A stretch of 64,000 nucleotides of DNA from assembly GCA_030147925.1 (NCBI GenBank), contig JASBUK010000095.1:1-64000 (forward strand), given 5' to 3'. A program made the position numbers and the translations under genes. The stretch comes from Trueperaceae bacterium (GTDB lineage Bacteria > Deinococcota > Deinococci > Deinococcales > Trueperaceae). Positions within the stretch are counted from its first letter, which is position 1. Every line of letters starts with the position of its first letter. A model generated the notes under the pieces. That model ran no database searches, was not told the origin of the DNA, and was given only the letters and a program-made list of their open reading frames with translations. Positions 9,068-17,947 of the stretch are shown here, piece by piece.

Positions 9068-9571
9068 TTATCTAATAATGACGCGGTAGAAAAAGCTTTC
9101 TTCCTGATTGGGTTCTAAGGGCACTAACAAAGTCCAGCGCACCGCAGTGTAGGTTTCCGGCTCGGCAATCACCCGATTCTCCTGACCCTGATCGTCGGTC
9201 ACGGTGATAATAACCGGCGGCTCACTAAAAGTTTCGCCCCCGTCAGCAGAAAACTCTGTTAGCAAACGTTCCGAACTAGGTGTAGCCGAGCCTGCTAAAA
9301 AACTGGTTCCTTCGGGTACCGGGCCGGTCAATACCACCGTGCCGGACGGCAAAGTGGTTTCTCCCTCATTTAGTACAAACAGGCGATACTCCACAACCTG
9401 ACCGGGTCGAGCAGTACTGGCCTGAGTAAAACGTTCCTCTTTGCTACCGTCTTCTGCCGTCACCTCGCTCACCACATAGGCTTCGAGCCGATAGCTCACC
9501 GGATCAGTTTGGGCCAAAGCCAGTCCCAGAGCAAAAATAAGGATCAGTAAAATTCCTTTATTCAGTCGCAT
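9068..9571 (-). CDS. Secreted DUF11-like repeat-domain protein
   Basis: Exported protein of 167 residues with a clear signal peptide (MRLNKGILLILIFALGLALAQ, cut after ALAQ). The body resembles a single DUF11-type beta-sandwich: RPGQVVEYRLFVLNEG, then VLTGPVPEGTSFL and a YTAVRWTLLVPLEP strand before the end. Such domains occur in surface and secreted proteins of this phylum; no enzymatic role is suggested. The ATG at 9571 is preceded by GGAGGC, which favours it over the longer frame to 9676. The gene stands alone between repeats and a HAD hydrolase gene. Confidence 0.8.
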   Translation of the reverse strand: MRLNKGILLILIFALGLALAQTDPVSYRLEAYVVSEVTAEDGSKEERFTQASTARPGQVVEYRLFVLNEGETTLPSGTVVLTGPVPEGTSFLAGSATPSSERLLTEFSADGGETFSEPPVIITVTDDQGQENRVIAEPETYTAVRWTLLVPLEPNQEESFFYRVIIR

Positions 9572-9775
9572 ACTTGCCTCCAGATGTCCATTTAATTTGC
9601 AAAATAATCTCCGCAGATAATCTACTGCACCAAATGTTCTTTTATGTCTAAAGCCATTCCGCGAGCTAGTTCGCAATAATCTTACCGACCATATTGTAAA
9701 GTAGATGAGATTACGGCCAAATAATTTTAACTGCTTTTCCGCTATAGCCGTTTAATCTGTCCGGCATGAATTCAC

Positions 9776-10447
9776 TTACAAAACCTCGAAAAGATTTTTG
9801 ATTTCGGGGACGCTTTCCACCTTATCCGGTATCGGACGACCCAGACTTATCCAAATCGGCCTCATGCCCACCGCCTCGGCTCCGGCGACATCGGCTTCCA
9901 GCGAATCTCCTACGTGTACGGCGGCTTCGGGTCTCACTCCGGCCAAAGCCAGTGCGTTTTCAAAAATGGCCGCCTCGGGTTTGGCATGACCGACGTTAGC
10001 CGAGACAACTATTATGTCAAAAAGGTCGTAAACGTCTAAGGCTTTAAGAACGCGGGTAAGCCCGGCATCCCAGTTTGAGATTAGTCCGGTGCGTAATCCC
10101 TGCTGCCGCACACGTAAAATGACTTCGCGTGCGCCTTCAAACAGCGGCCAGACATCAGGGTCCGACCAGGAAGACGCCAAGGACTCGGCTAACGCTACGG
10201 CATCGCCGGAAACCTTCATGCCCGATAAGAGCATATAGTGGAACTGACGCCAATGCGCCAGTACTTCATCCCAGGTCATGGCTATGGTTTGGGCGGTTTC
10301 ATAAAAGGCAAAGGCTTTAGGTGCGGCTTCGGGTAAAAGCGACCAGTCAAGGCTCAACTGGTGTTTGGCCAAAAAGGGTGGCAAGACCTTACGCGGGTCA
10401 GTGTGAATGATGGTATTGCCAAAATCAAAGAAGACTATTTCTGTCAT
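9776..10447 (-). CDS. HAD-superfamily hydrolase (YjjG/phosphatase-like)
   Basis: Haloacid-dehalogenase-type phosphatase of 223 residues. Motif I FFDFGNTI lies at residues 6-13, so the second aspartate of DxD is replaced by glycine-asparagine; motif II is GLISNWD near 139; motif III/IV is GHAKPEAAIF followed by HVGDSLEADVAGA. The cap is of the small helical C1 type. DFGNT instead of DxDGT is seen in YjjG/2-haloalkanoic-dehalogenase-like members, so the exact substrate is open. A GGGGTGA site precedes the ATG. A bipartite repeat lies directly upstream. Confidence 0.85.
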   Translation of the reverse strand: MTEIVFFDFGNTIIHTDPRKVLPPFLAKHQLSLDWSLLPEAAPKAFAFYETAQTIAMTWDEVLAHWRQFHYMLLSGMKVSGDAVALAESLASSWSDPDVWPLFEGAREVILRVRQQGLRTGLISNWDAGLTRVLKALDVYDLFDIIVVSANVGHAKPEAAIFENALALAGVRPEAAVHVGDSLEADVAGAEAVGMRPIWISLGRPIPDKVESVPEIKNLFEVL

Positions 10448-10465
10448 GGATTCACCCCATTAGCA

Positions 10466-10575
10466 GTTTATACCGAAAAGAATACCCGTGCCTTAAAGGG
10501 GAAAGTAAAAAGAGGGAAGTAGAGGATTTCTCTACAAACCACTAACTACCGACCGCTTACCACCTACCACCAATT
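10466..10575 (+). repeat. Bipartite repeat with TTTATACCGAAAAG head
   Basis: Begins with the block TTTATACCGAAAAGAATAC (10467-10485), then the purine arm GGGGAAAGTAAAAAG, the core GTAGAGGATTTCTCTAC, and the ACC-rich arm with ACTAACTACC and ACCTACCACC. The same order appears inverted at 11685-11836, so the two copies bracket the small gene at 10657 and the CPBP protease gene. Confidence 0.75.
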
Positions 10576-10656
10576 TCCTTGAGCTGGCAAAGACAAAAAG
10601 ATACGCCAAGAACGAGGACAGAAGCTCTTGGCGCGTAGCGAGGAGGATAGAGAAAA

Positions 10657-10818
10657 CTAGTGTCGGTCTCCAAACCAGTGGCGTAGGCGCAAGCGCCGCC
10701 TTGGTTTGGCCATACTGAGCAGGCGTCGGCGCAGGGCTTCTTTGTGCATATCTTCGGCTCGGCACTGCGAAAGCATGCAATAAATATCGCTGGAACTGTG
10801 ATAACGGTCTTGTGGCAT
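10657..10818 (-). CDS. Small basic protein, 53 residues, unknown function
   Basis: A short minus-strand gene with a strong ribosome-binding site: GGGAGGG, then AAA, then ATG at 10818. The protein starts MPQDRYHSSSDIYCML and ends with an arginine-rich segment KPRRRLRLRHWFGDRH. The central L-x3-R-x2-D-x2-K-E register is also found in the 58-residue protein at 36714-36890. Unrecognised. The positive charge suggests nucleic-acid or membrane-surface binding, but that is only inference. It lies alone between inverted repeat copies. Confidence 0.6.
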   Translation of the reverse strand: MPQDRYHSSSDIYCMLSQCRAEDMHKEALRRRLLSMAKPRRRLRLRHWFGDRH

Positions 10819-11021
10819 TTTCCCTCCCGATGCTCTGTTTTAAGTCTGAACCTTTTGCCTAAAAAGCTCGAGCTCGTTACAAATACATCGCTGATTTCTT
10901 GTTCGTATATTAACACTAATATTAGGCATATTCATTGTTATATTTATCACATATAACGGCGTTTTATACTCTGCGGCTTAACTTCCAATAAATCACATAA
11001 CTTTCTGCTAGCCTTATAACT

Positions 11022-11681
11022 GTGTTTTTTGCTAAAAAGTTGCTTTCTTTGAGTCAAAAATGGCAGCCTGTAAACACTTCTTTACAGGCTATCTTACTGA
11101 CAAACAACTTAGGGAAGCAGGCGGCTCGCTATCTGATCTTTTTACCCAGTTTGCTCACCGGGCTTATTGGTGCCATCTGGCTTTTAATCAGACCACTTAA
11201 TCTTGCAGCAACAGCGGGACCCTTGACTATTTTGCTTACCGCTGTGCTGCTTGTACTGGCACTGCTGGGTGGTGCCTGGTTGCTCGAGCGCTTCTCGCCT
11301 TCATTTCGTTTTGCCAGCAAGCTACTAGAGCGTGCGCTGGAGTACTTTCCCATGTCTATACCGCTGGCGCTTAGTTTGGCTGCAGTTACAGCGGTAGCAG
11401 AGGAGCTTTTCTTTCGCGGCGCACTCTTACCGCTCATTGGCGTCTGGGGTCAGGCGCTGCTCTTTGGTCTGATGCACCCGGTCCCGCGCAAAGGCTGGGC
11501 CTATATGGTCTACAGCTTTGTCGCCGGTCTGTCCTTTGGCTATGCCACCCTTTATACCGGCAGTCTCTGGGCCGCTACGGTGGCACATTTTGCCATTAAT
11601 CTACAGGGTTTTTTAGAAGTGCGGGCTTTGCAAAAGCGCAAACGGCAAGTCATGGCCTCTAATACCGATTCCCCTAGTTAG
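11022..11681 (+). CDS. CPBP family intramembrane glutamic protease
   Basis: Membrane protease of the CAAX/Abi (CPBP) family, 219 residues with several hydrophobic helices. The catalytic set is complete: EELFFRG (E127, E128, R132), FGLMHP (H152) and HFAIN (H189, N193). Bacterial members mature peptides or give self-immunity to bacteriocins; no bacteriocin gene is visible nearby. The start is uncertain: the GTG at 11022 lacks a ribosome-binding site, and a TTG at 11040-11042 is an alternative. The gene is bracketed by inverted copies of the bipartite repeat. Confidence 0.85.
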   Translation: MFFAKKLLSLSQKWQPVNTSLQAILLTNNLGKQAARYLIFLPSLLTGLIGAIWLLIRPLNLAATAGPLTILLTAVLLVLALLGGAWLLERFSPSFRFASKLLERALEYFPMSIPLALSLAAVTAVAEELFFRGALLPLIGVWGQALLFGLMHPVPRKGWAYMVYSFVAGLSFGYATLYTGSLWAATVAHFAINLQGFLEVRALQKRKRQVMASNTDSPS

Positions 11682-11684
11682 TGG

Positions 11685-11836
11685 TTTGTGGTTAGGAGTT
11701 TGTAGTTGGTAGGAAAATCTCCACTTTTCCCTTCCTCCTTTTTACTTTTCACTTCCCACTCTGCCCGTTCCTCTTTCCACCTTTTACTTTCCACTCAACT
11801 TGTATAAGGCGAGAGTATTCTTTTCGGTATAAAGAC
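11685..11836 (-). repeat. Bipartite repeat, inverted copy with TTTATACCGAAAAG head
   Basis: On the minus strand it reads TTTATACCGAAAAGAATACT, then GCCTTATACAAGTTGAG, several GGAAAGTA/GGTGGAAAG words, the core GTGGAGATTTTCCTACC, and the ACTACAAACTCCTAACCAC arm. It is the inverted counterpart of 10466-10575 and is longer, with a duplicated purine arm. Confidence 0.75.
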
Positions 11837-11909
11837 TGATCGGGCATTGCTAAAAACGTTTGGAGCAAAATGGAGTAAACTGCTTCAAGCAAAACTCCGG
11901 GAGGTTACC

Positions 11910-13619
11910 ATGATGAGATTTACCACCGTCCTCGTTCTTTTTTTATTATTGGGCAGCCTGGCTCTGGCTCAACCGACAATCGCCTGCCCGGACGACAGTG
12001 ATACGCTGCGTAGCTACGAAATTCAGGGCAGTGAGCGCCGCTCGATCTATACCGGAGAAACCGTGAGTCTTGAGGCTGTGGTCACAGCTACCTTTCTTGC
12101 CGACGACGCCCTGGGCGGCTTTTTTGTCCAGGACCCTCTGGGTGATGGCAAAGCTGCTACCTCAGATGGCCTGTTTATTCGCCTGCCCCGCAGCGGGCCG
12201 CTAAAAGATACGGCTATCGCTGCCGGAGATATCGTGCGTGTAAGTGGCAAGGTGCTTGAGCGGGGCGAACAAACTCAGTTAGACAGACTCAGCGAACTCA
12301 GCGTCTGTGGTTATTACGGCCTAATAACTCCAACCGATGTCCAGCTTGACATGGCCTCAGCCACCGACTGGGAGCGTTATGAAGGGATGCTGATAAGGTT
12401 TCCCGAGGTTCTAACCGTCACCGAAACCTATAACCTGGGCCGCTATGGTGAAGTGAGCCTCTCGGCGGGGGGGCGTTTGTATCAGCCCAACAACGGTCAG
12501 GATGCCACAGACAATGCCGCGCGTCGGTTGCTGCTAAACGACGGCAGCACCGTCGAAAACCCCGATATTATCCCTTATCTGCAGGCGGACTTAACCCTCC
12601 GCTTAGGTGACACCGTGAGTGATCTCACGGCTGTCGTGGTCAATTACGGTCTGAATGCCTACCGGCTCGAGCCCGCTATTGCGCCTCGGTTTGAGCGTGC
12701 CAATCCACGCCTATCACAACCCAGCGACGTTGGCGGCAGTCTTAAAGTGGCAGGCTTTAACGTCTTGAATTTCTTCAGCAGCTTACAAGCAAGAGGAGCC
12801 GACAGCAGGGAGGAATTTTTACGCCAGCAAGAAAAGATAGTCAGCGCCTTAGCAGCTATTAACGCCGACGTGTTTGGCTTAATCGAAGTGGAAAACAACG
12901 GCGAAAAAGCTATCGGCCAGCTTACCAAGGCTCTAAATACGGCCGTAGGAGCAGAAAACTACACCTTTGTTCCAGACCCGGACAGCGGCACGGGCAGCGA
13001 CCAGATAAAACAGGCGCTGATTTACAAACCTGGCAAATTAGAGTTGCTTGCCGTCAGCAGCGACCCTGCCGCCATTCATGACCGCCCACCGGTGGCCGCT
13101 ACTTTTCGGCAGTTGGACAGTGGTGAGATATTCACCGTGGTGGTGGCGCATTTTAAATCAAAGGGGGGCTGTCCGCCCACCGGTGATACCGACGAGGGTC
13201 AGGGTTGCTGGAACTTAAGGCGTGGCGCGCAAGCACAAGCCCTGGCAGATTTTGTGACAAAACTACAAGAGCGCAGCGGCGACCCGGACGTACTGATAGT
13301 AGGTGACTTAAACAGCTACCGCCTGGAAAATCCCGTCAAGCTGTTAGAAAACGAAGGCTTTGTCAATCTGGACAACCGTTTGCCTTTAGACGAGCGCTAT
13401 ACCTATGTGTTCTTTGGCGAGTCCGGAACTCTGGATTATGCCTTGGCCAGCAGTGAGCTCGATCCGCAGGTGAGCGGTTTCACCATCTGGCATATCAACA
13501 GCGACGAGCCACGCGTGCTGGATTACAACACCGAGTACAACCCGGCTTATGTCTATCGCCCTTACCCGTTTAGGTCATCCGATCACGACCCGGTTATTGT
13601 TGGTCTGGATCTTGAATAA
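11910..13619 (+). CDS. Secreted extracellular nuclease (ExeM/NucH type, endonuclease/exonuclease/phosphatase)
   Basis: Exported nuclease of 569 residues. The signal peptide ends SLALAQ. The first ~250 residues form an OB-fold-like region (GDIVRVSGKVLERGEQTQL). From about 285 an EEP catalytic domain follows: VAGFNVLNFFSS, FGLIEVENNG (metal-binding Glu), VAHFKSKGG, VGDLNSY and SSDHDPVIV at the end. Cysteines in GGCPPTG and GCWNL may form a disulfide. The ATG at 11910 is chosen for its GGGAGG site and signal peptide; the frame could extend to 11847. It likely degrades external DNA for nutrient use or biofilm remodelling. Its 3' end overlaps the convergent next gene by 26 bases. Confidence 0.9.
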   Translation: MMRFTTVLVLFLLLGSLALAQPTIACPDDSDTLRSYEIQGSERRSIYTGETVSLEAVVTATFLADDALGGFFVQDPLGDGKAATSDGLFIRLPRSGPLKDTAIAAGDIVRVSGKVLERGEQTQLDRLSELSVCGYYGLITPTDVQLDMASATDWERYEGMLIRFPEVLTVTETYNLGRYGEVSLSAGGRLYQPNNGQDATDNAARRLLLNDGSTVENPDIIPYLQADLTLRLGDTVSDLTAVVVNYGLNAYRLEPAIAPRFERANPRLSQPSDVGGSLKVAGFNVLNFFSSLQARGADSREEFLRQQEKIVSALAAINADVFGLIEVENNGEKAIGQLTKALNTAVGAENYTFVPDPDSGTGSDQIKQALIYKPGKLELLAVSSDPAAIHDRPPVAATFRQLDSGEIFTVVVAHFKSKGGCPPTGDTDEGQGCWNLRRGAQAQALADFVTKLQERSGDPDVLIVGDLNSYRLENPVKLLENEGFVNLDNRLPLDERYTYVFFGESGTLDYALASSELDPQVSGFTIWHINSDEPRVLDYNTEYNPAYVYRPYPFRSSDHDPVIVGLDLE

Positions 13620-13851
13620 CCAGTGCTCCCTCGGTGCCGGAGCTCGTCCGGGAGGCGCTTAGGCGCGTCTCCAACTTGCGTTTTTTCGCCAATCGTTCTT
13701 GCTCGCGGCGTTTTAATTCGCGCTCACTGTCAATGAGCAGCAGCACATCATGATGTGTCGAGGTACCGGCAAAAATGGCTTGCTCGCAACGTGCAATAAA
13801 CTGTATGAGCTGTTGATTTGAGTATTCTTGAAGAGCGACGATTGCTGCCAT
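13594..13851 (-). CDS. Small hypothetical protein, charged helical
   Basis: 85 residues from ATG at 13851; the open frame extends to a TTG at 13893. Not recognised. The N-terminal half (MAAIVALQEYSNQQLIQF) is followed by a region rich in Lys, Arg and Glu (RELKRREQERLAKKRKLETR), predicted helical. It follows the zinc-protein gene at 13886 on the same strand within about 35 bases and so may be co-transcribed. Its end overlaps the nuclease gene tail on the opposite strand by 26 bases, which is unusual and lowers confidence in the annotated C-terminus. Confidence 0.5.
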   Translation of the reverse strand: MAAIVALQEYSNQQLIQFIARCEQAIFAGTSTHHDVLLLIDSERELKRREQERLAKKRKLETRLSASRTSSGTEGALVIQDPDQQ

Positions 13852-13885
13852 GAACGAGGCTAACAAAGGCGCTCTCACAAAAATC

Positions 13886-14269
13886 TTACACAAGGGCTAA
13901 CAGGGCTTTAATTGGTCCGTCGTCTATGCGTCGCGCATCGCAGGCCTCATGATTCTGACACAGGGAAATATAGCGAAAGCGCCGCCCCTGCGAACCGGGC
14001 ATTTCCATACGAAACATCTGCAAAAATTGTCGTGGTGCGCTGTGGCTACACAAATCACAGCACATCTGGGTGTTTGCCTGACCAGTATATTTAACTGGTA
14101 TCAGTAATAATTCTTGTTCAGTTTGGTTATTGCAAATGAGCAAATTGCCGTTATCTTGACATTTAAGCTGGAAGCTCTCCGAACCCGGAACGAGTTTGTC
14201 ATCAGTCGCCGGGAAGAATTCCAGCACGATCTCCCTGGCCGTATAGGTTTGCGCTTCTTCTTCGCTCAC
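13886..14269 (-). CDS. Zinc-finger protein resembling the EF-G-binding FBP C-terminal domain
   Basis: 127 residues starting with GTG. TATACT lies 7 bases upstream, so the message is probably leaderless. The C-terminal half carries CCDLCSHSAPRQFLQMFR and, after about 20 residues, SLCQNHEACDAR. This C-x2-C ... C-x4-to-5-C spacing with a following arginine resembles the treble-clef finger of FusB/FBP proteins, which bind elongation factor G. The helical FusB N-terminal domain is replaced by a short beta-rich segment. Assignment is by motif memory only; another four-cysteine finger family is possible. Confidence 0.5.
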   Translation of the reverse strand: MSEEEAQTYTAREIVLEFFPATDDKLVPGSESFQLKCQDNGNLLICNNQTEQELLLIPVKYTGQANTQMCCDLCSHSAPRQFLQMFRMEMPGSQGRRFRYISLCQNHEACDARRIDDGPIKALLALV

Positions 14270-14341
14270 TGGCTTTAGTATACCTGCTGCTCAGCTTAAG
14301 CAACTCCAAGTGTTAGCAATCGGTACGGCACTCTACTGAAT

Positions 14342-14815
14342 TTACAGCGAAGCGTCCAGGGCTCGAGCCAGATTGGCCATCTCAATTGCCCCTGTTGCCG
14401 CTTCAAAGCCCTTGTTACCGGCTTTGGTACCGGCCCGTTCGATGGCTTGCTCGATGGTATCGGTGGTCAGCACGCCAAAAATCACCGGGACACCCGTTTC
14501 CAAGGCAGCAGTCGCAACCCCGCTGGCCGCCATACTGCACACATAGTCATAATGGCTGGTTGCCCCACGAATCACTGCCCCTAAGGTAATCACGGCATGA
14601 TACTGGCCGCTGGCTGCCAGTTTTTTGGCGACAAGCGGAATCTCCACGGCTCCCGGCACCCAGGCCACGGCGATATCGGCCTCGTCGATACCGTGACGTT
14701 CCAGGGCGTCTTCTGCACCTTCTAATAAACGTTTGCTGATAAAATCGTTAAAGCGGCTCACGACAATGGCAATCTTGAGCCCGGCAGCGTTTAAGGATCC
14801 TTCAAAATGTCTCAT
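14342..14815 (-). CDS. ribH: 6,7-dimethyl-8-ribityllumazine synthase
   Basis: Penultimate enzyme of riboflavin synthesis; condenses the ribityl-aminopyrimidine with dihydroxybutanone phosphate in a 60-mer or pentamer capsule. The 157-residue protein has the family landmarks [36 protein letters not shown] with catalytic His, and [17 protein letters not shown]. The ATG at 14815 follows AGGGG; the open frame extends further to 14854 without support. No other rib genes are in the window, so ribH is detached from a rib operon here. No FMN riboswitch was seen upstream. Confidence 0.97.
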   Translation of the reverse strand: MRHFEGSLNAAGLKIAIVVSRFNDFISKRLLEGAEDALERHGIDEADIAVAWVPGAVEIPLVAKKLAASGQYHAVITLGAVIRGATSHYDYVCSMAASGVATAALETGVPVIFGVLTTDTIEQAIERAGTKAGNKGFEAATGAIEMANLARALDASL

Positions 14816-14929
14816 GATGCCCCTTTTATACCAAAAAGCAGCCCTGACAGGCATTGAGCTTTTGGCTCCTGCTATAACTAGCGTTGTTAGAAAGCATCCC
14901 TACAAAGCGAGAAGTAAGGGGTTGAGGTG

Positions 14930-15012
14930 TTAGTAGAAAGTAAAAAGTGGAAAGTAGAGGTTTGCCTACTAACCACAAGCTACTCACTACCTACTACTAA
15001 CCACCAACTACA
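14930..15012 (+). repeat. Bipartite purine/pyrimidine repeat
   Basis: Reads TAGAAAGTAAAAAGTGGAAA, core GTAGAGGTTTGCCTAC, then CTACTCACTACCTACTACTA. It has the same order of arms as 10466-10575 and the inverted copy near 20010. It fills the gap between ribH and the next minus-strand gene. Confidence 0.7.
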
Positions 15013-15020
15013 AACTTCTT

Positions 15021-15614
15021 TTAGGGGTTGAACACGTCCAGCACGGCATCTTCAACAACAGCCTGGATGTTGTAAAGCGGGTCGGCGTCTTCCGGGAAGC
15101 GCACGGTGAAAATATTCCAGCCTGCCGTTAAATTAAGATCCGTGCCACTGCCGGAAAGCGTAGCGTCCTTGTCCACATAAAGCAAAACAAAAAAGCCCAA
15201 GGGATCTTCCACCGTCGCCACGCCCAGATAGCCGGTGTCCGTCTCCAGGCCGTCAAAACCTTCGTTGCCGTTGTTATCGACATAGACCTTGGTTAAGGCT
15301 CGAGCATAATTGACACCTTCCGGGCTTATCCGATATTCGTTTTGCAAACCGGGCAAAGGCACTGCACCACTGCGGAAAGGCTGCAAAACATCCGCGGCCG
15401 GTTCGGCGGTAGTCACACTAAAGGTTCCGGCGACCGGCGCAGCACTAGCGAGTTCTGCGAGCGTCACCCCATCTAGGTTAACCACGTGAACACCGACGCG
15501 CATTCCCTCGGGCAAGGCTTCTTCGGATTTGATCAGGCCGCTTATGGTCGCGCTTTGCTGAGCCCAGGCGCTTATAGCAAATAGAAAGAGCAATATTGTC
15601 AACAATCGTTTCAT
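15021..15614 (-). CDS. Secreted hypothetical protein
   Basis: 197 residues from ATG at 15614 with a signal peptide (MKRLLTILLFLFAISAWAQ). The mature part looks like one or two beta-sandwich domains: TISGLIKSEEALPEGMRVGV at the start resembles a carboxypeptidase-regulatory-like fold, and LTAGWNIFTVRFPED lies near the end. Unrecognised. A GGAGG lies 10 bases upstream, a wide spacing; the ORF extends to 15650 without better support. Paralogue-like in style to the other small secreted proteins of this window at 9068 and 19296. Confidence 0.7.
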   Translation of the reverse strand: MKRLLTILLFLFAISAWAQQSATISGLIKSEEALPEGMRVGVHVVNLDGVTLAELASAAPVAGTFSVTTAEPAADVLQPFRSGAVPLPGLQNEYRISPEGVNYARALTKVYVDNNGNEGFDGLETDTGYLGVATVEDPLGFFVLLYVDKDATLSGSGTDLNLTAGWNIFTVRFPEDADPLYNIQAVVEDAVLDVFNP

Positions 15615-15757
15615 CGGAGCGTTTCCTCCATACGCCGTAAAGCTTATCACAGCATCTTGAGTACATTTTTTGCTGCTTTTAACCAGTTCTTAATTTTTAT
15701 ATGGTCAAAACAACAGACCGAGCCAGTATGACATATCCCCTTTAAGGATGATGAGGC

Positions 15758-16735
15758 CTAAGCGTAGCCGTTGGGATGAGCCTGATGCCAGGCCCAAGCC
15801 GAAGCAACGATGCTTTCTAAGGTCGTAAACTGCGGTTGCCAGCCTAACTCTCGCCGGATTAAGCCCGAATCGGCAATCAGCACCGCCGGGTCACCGGCGC
15901 GGCGCAGCAAAATTTCTGCCGGGATTACCTGCCCTGTTATCTGCCTGCAAATATCAATCACCGCCTTTACGGTAAATCCCTGGCCGTTGCCGAGGTTATA
16001 GGCTTTGGCCTCTCCCTCTTGCAAGGCTTCTAAGGCCAGGATATGCGCCTCAGCCAAATCGACTACATGAATATAGTCGCGAATACAACTGCCATCTACG
16101 GTGTCATAATCATCACCAAAAATGCCAATCGACTCGCGCTTGCCCTGGGCGACCTGTAAAACCAGGGGGATGAGATGTGTTTCGGGCTGATGATCCTCGC
16201 CAAAACGCTCGGAGGCACCGGCAGCATTAAAGTAGCGCAAGGTCACGTAGCCAAGTCCCTGAGTGAGGTTAAGCCAGTGTAGCATCCGCTCGATCAAGTG
16301 CTTGGATTCACCATAAACACTGCCCGGGTTTATGGCCGCAGCTTCGGTAATCGGCAGGGTTTCCGGCTGACCAAACAGCGCTGCTGTTGAAGAAAGGATG
16401 AACTTCTTAACGTCATGCTCAAGCAGGGTCTTTAGGAGCTTCATAGTCCCCATGCTGTTATTTTCAAAGTATTTAATAGGCTCAGTCATCGACTCGCCTA
16501 CCAGCGAAAAAGCGGCAAAGTGCAAGACGGCTTCTATTTCATAGTTTTTAAGGGCCTCGGCCACTTTGTCATGGTCGGCAATATCGGCCAAGACAAAAGC
16601 CGCTTTGGGATGCACCGCCGCGCGGTGTCCGGTCACAAGGTTGTCGAGCACCGCCACACGATGCCCGCACTCAATAAGCAGTTCAACGGCAACGCTGCCG
16701 ATATAGCCGGCGCCACCGGTTACGAGGATATTCAT
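15758..16735 (-). CDS. galE: UDP-glucose 4-epimerase
   Basis: Interconverts UDP-glucose and UDP-galactose for the Leloir pathway and envelope sugar synthesis. The 325-residue short-chain dehydrogenase starts MNILVTGGAGYIGS (NAD-binding GxxGxxG). It has LHFAAFSLVGES, the catalytic SSTAALFG and YGESKH (YxxxK), RYFNAAGA, and DYIHVVDLAEAH near 245. The ATG at 16735 is chosen: TAGACT lies 7 bases before it, giving a leaderless start, and the residues fit the family; the longer frame to 16819 adds unrelated sequence. It is divergent from ilvE. Confidence 0.97.
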   Translation of the reverse strand: MNILVTGGAGYIGSVAVELLIECGHRVAVLDNLVTGHRAAVHPKAAFVLADIADHDKVAEALKNYEIEAVLHFAAFSLVGESMTEPIKYFENNSMGTMKLLKTLLEHDVKKFILSSTAALFGQPETLPITEAAAINPGSVYGESKHLIERMLHWLNLTQGLGYVTLRYFNAAGASERFGEDHQPETHLIPLVLQVAQGKRESIGIFGDDYDTVDGSCIRDYIHVVDLAEAHILALEALQEGEAKAYNLGNGQGFTVKAVIDICRQITGQVIPAEILLRRAGDPAVLIADSGLIRRELGWQPQFTTLESIVASAWAWHQAHPNGYA

Positions 16736-16902
16736 GAGCGTTAGTCTAACCAATTTGGGCTGACAAGTTACAGTTACTCGATCAGCAATCAGGCAAAACA
16801 CCCTGGCTTTGTCCGCCAAGTCCTTGCCAGCAGCAGCCGACTTGCCTTATCGTCAGGGATAATTTCGTCGTATGATGAGCAGCAAATTTTCAGGAGGTTC
16901 TT

Positions 16903-17874
16903 ATGTCGGCATCCTCGAGCCCTTCCGCAAAAGCGGCCCCAAGCAGCACCTCTGCTCTGAATGCTGGTTATATCTGGTTTGAAGGTGAACTGGTCCCCGA
17001 GGCCGAGGCCAAAATCTCGGTGCTTACCCACGCATTGCATTATGGTACCAGCGTCTTTGAAGGAATCCGCGCCTACGAGACCGCTAAGGGCGCCGCCGTC
17101 TTTCGCCTCAATGAGCACAGCCAGCGCTTGATCGACTCGGCCAAGATTATTGGCATGCCTTCGCCGGTTTCCGTCGAGGAAATCAATCACGCCATCTTAG
17201 AAACCATTAGAAAAAACGAGCGCAAATCCTGTTATATCCGCCCGCTCCTCTGGTACGGCGCCGAGTCGCTGGGCGTCAGTCCCGCTAAAAATAAAGTTCA
17301 TTTTATGGTCGTCACCCTGCCCTGGGGCATCTATTTAGGCGAAGAGGCGGTGCGTCAGGGTGCTAAGCTGATGACCAGTTCCTGGCGACGCAGTTCCGGG
17401 GACATCATGCCCACCAAATCAAAGGCCGGCGGCAACTACGTAAACTCGGTGTTGGCCAACTCCGAAGCGCGGGACAACGGCTTTGATGAGGCGCTGCTTT
17501 TGGACAAGGAGGGTTTTGTCGCGGAAGGCTCGGGAGAAAACATCTTCTTTATGCGAGACGGTGTTTTGCATCCTATCAGCCATTCAATAAACCTACGCGG
17601 TATCACTCGTGACAGCGTCATTAAAATTGCGCAGTGGTTGGGCACTCCGGTTGAGGCCAGCATGGCCACCCGTGACGAGCTTTATACCGCCAATGAGGTC
17701 TTTATGGTGGGTACCGCCGCCGAAGTCACGCCGATAGCCTCGCTTGACCGCCGCCCCATTGGCACGGGTCGCGCCGGGGAATATTCGCTAAAAATGCGCG
17801 AGACCTATCTCAAAGTAGTCAAAGGAGAAGTGCCGGAGTTCGAGCACTGGCTCAGCTACGTAAATAGCGATTGA
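16903..17874 (+). CDS. ilvE: Branched-chain amino acid aminotransferase
   Basis: PLP-dependent class IV transaminase making or degrading Leu, Ile and Val. The 323-residue protein has YIWFEGELVPEAEAKIS, HYGTSVFEGIRAYET, SCYIRPLLWYG, SKAGGNYVNSVLA with the PLP lysine, and the EEGSGEN-type segment VAEGSGENIFF, then FMVGTAAEVTPI. An Ala/Ser-rich extension of about 18 residues at the amino end is unusual. AGGAGG precedes the ATG by 6 bases. It stands alone, followed by a leaderless gene 73 bases downstream. Confidence 0.97.
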   Translation: MSASSSPSAKAAPSSTSALNAGYIWFEGELVPEAEAKISVLTHALHYGTSVFEGIRAYETAKGAAVFRLNEHSQRLIDSAKIIGMPSPVSVEEINHAILETIRKNERKSCYIRPLLWYGAESLGVSPAKNKVHFMVVTLPWGIYLGEEAVRQGAKLMTSSWRRSSGDIMPTKSKAGGNYVNSVLANSEARDNGFDEALLLDKEGFVAEGSGENIFFMRDGVLHPISHSINLRGITRDSVIKIAQWLGTPVEASMATRDELYTANEVFMVGTAAEVTPIASLDRRPIGTGRAGEYSLKMRETYLKVVKGEVPEFEHWLSYVNSD

Positions 17875-17947
17875 GTGCAGAACGATTCCCCGGCAAAGCC
17901 TTGGCTATTCTGCCCGGTTTGGCCTCTAAGCGAGTTAGGATAGCGCC

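Noticed and set aside
14880-14925. AAGGGGTTG near 14918 as a third copy of the AAGGGGTTG/CAACCCCTT palindrome
   Set aside because: Only one arm is present; no hairpin can form.
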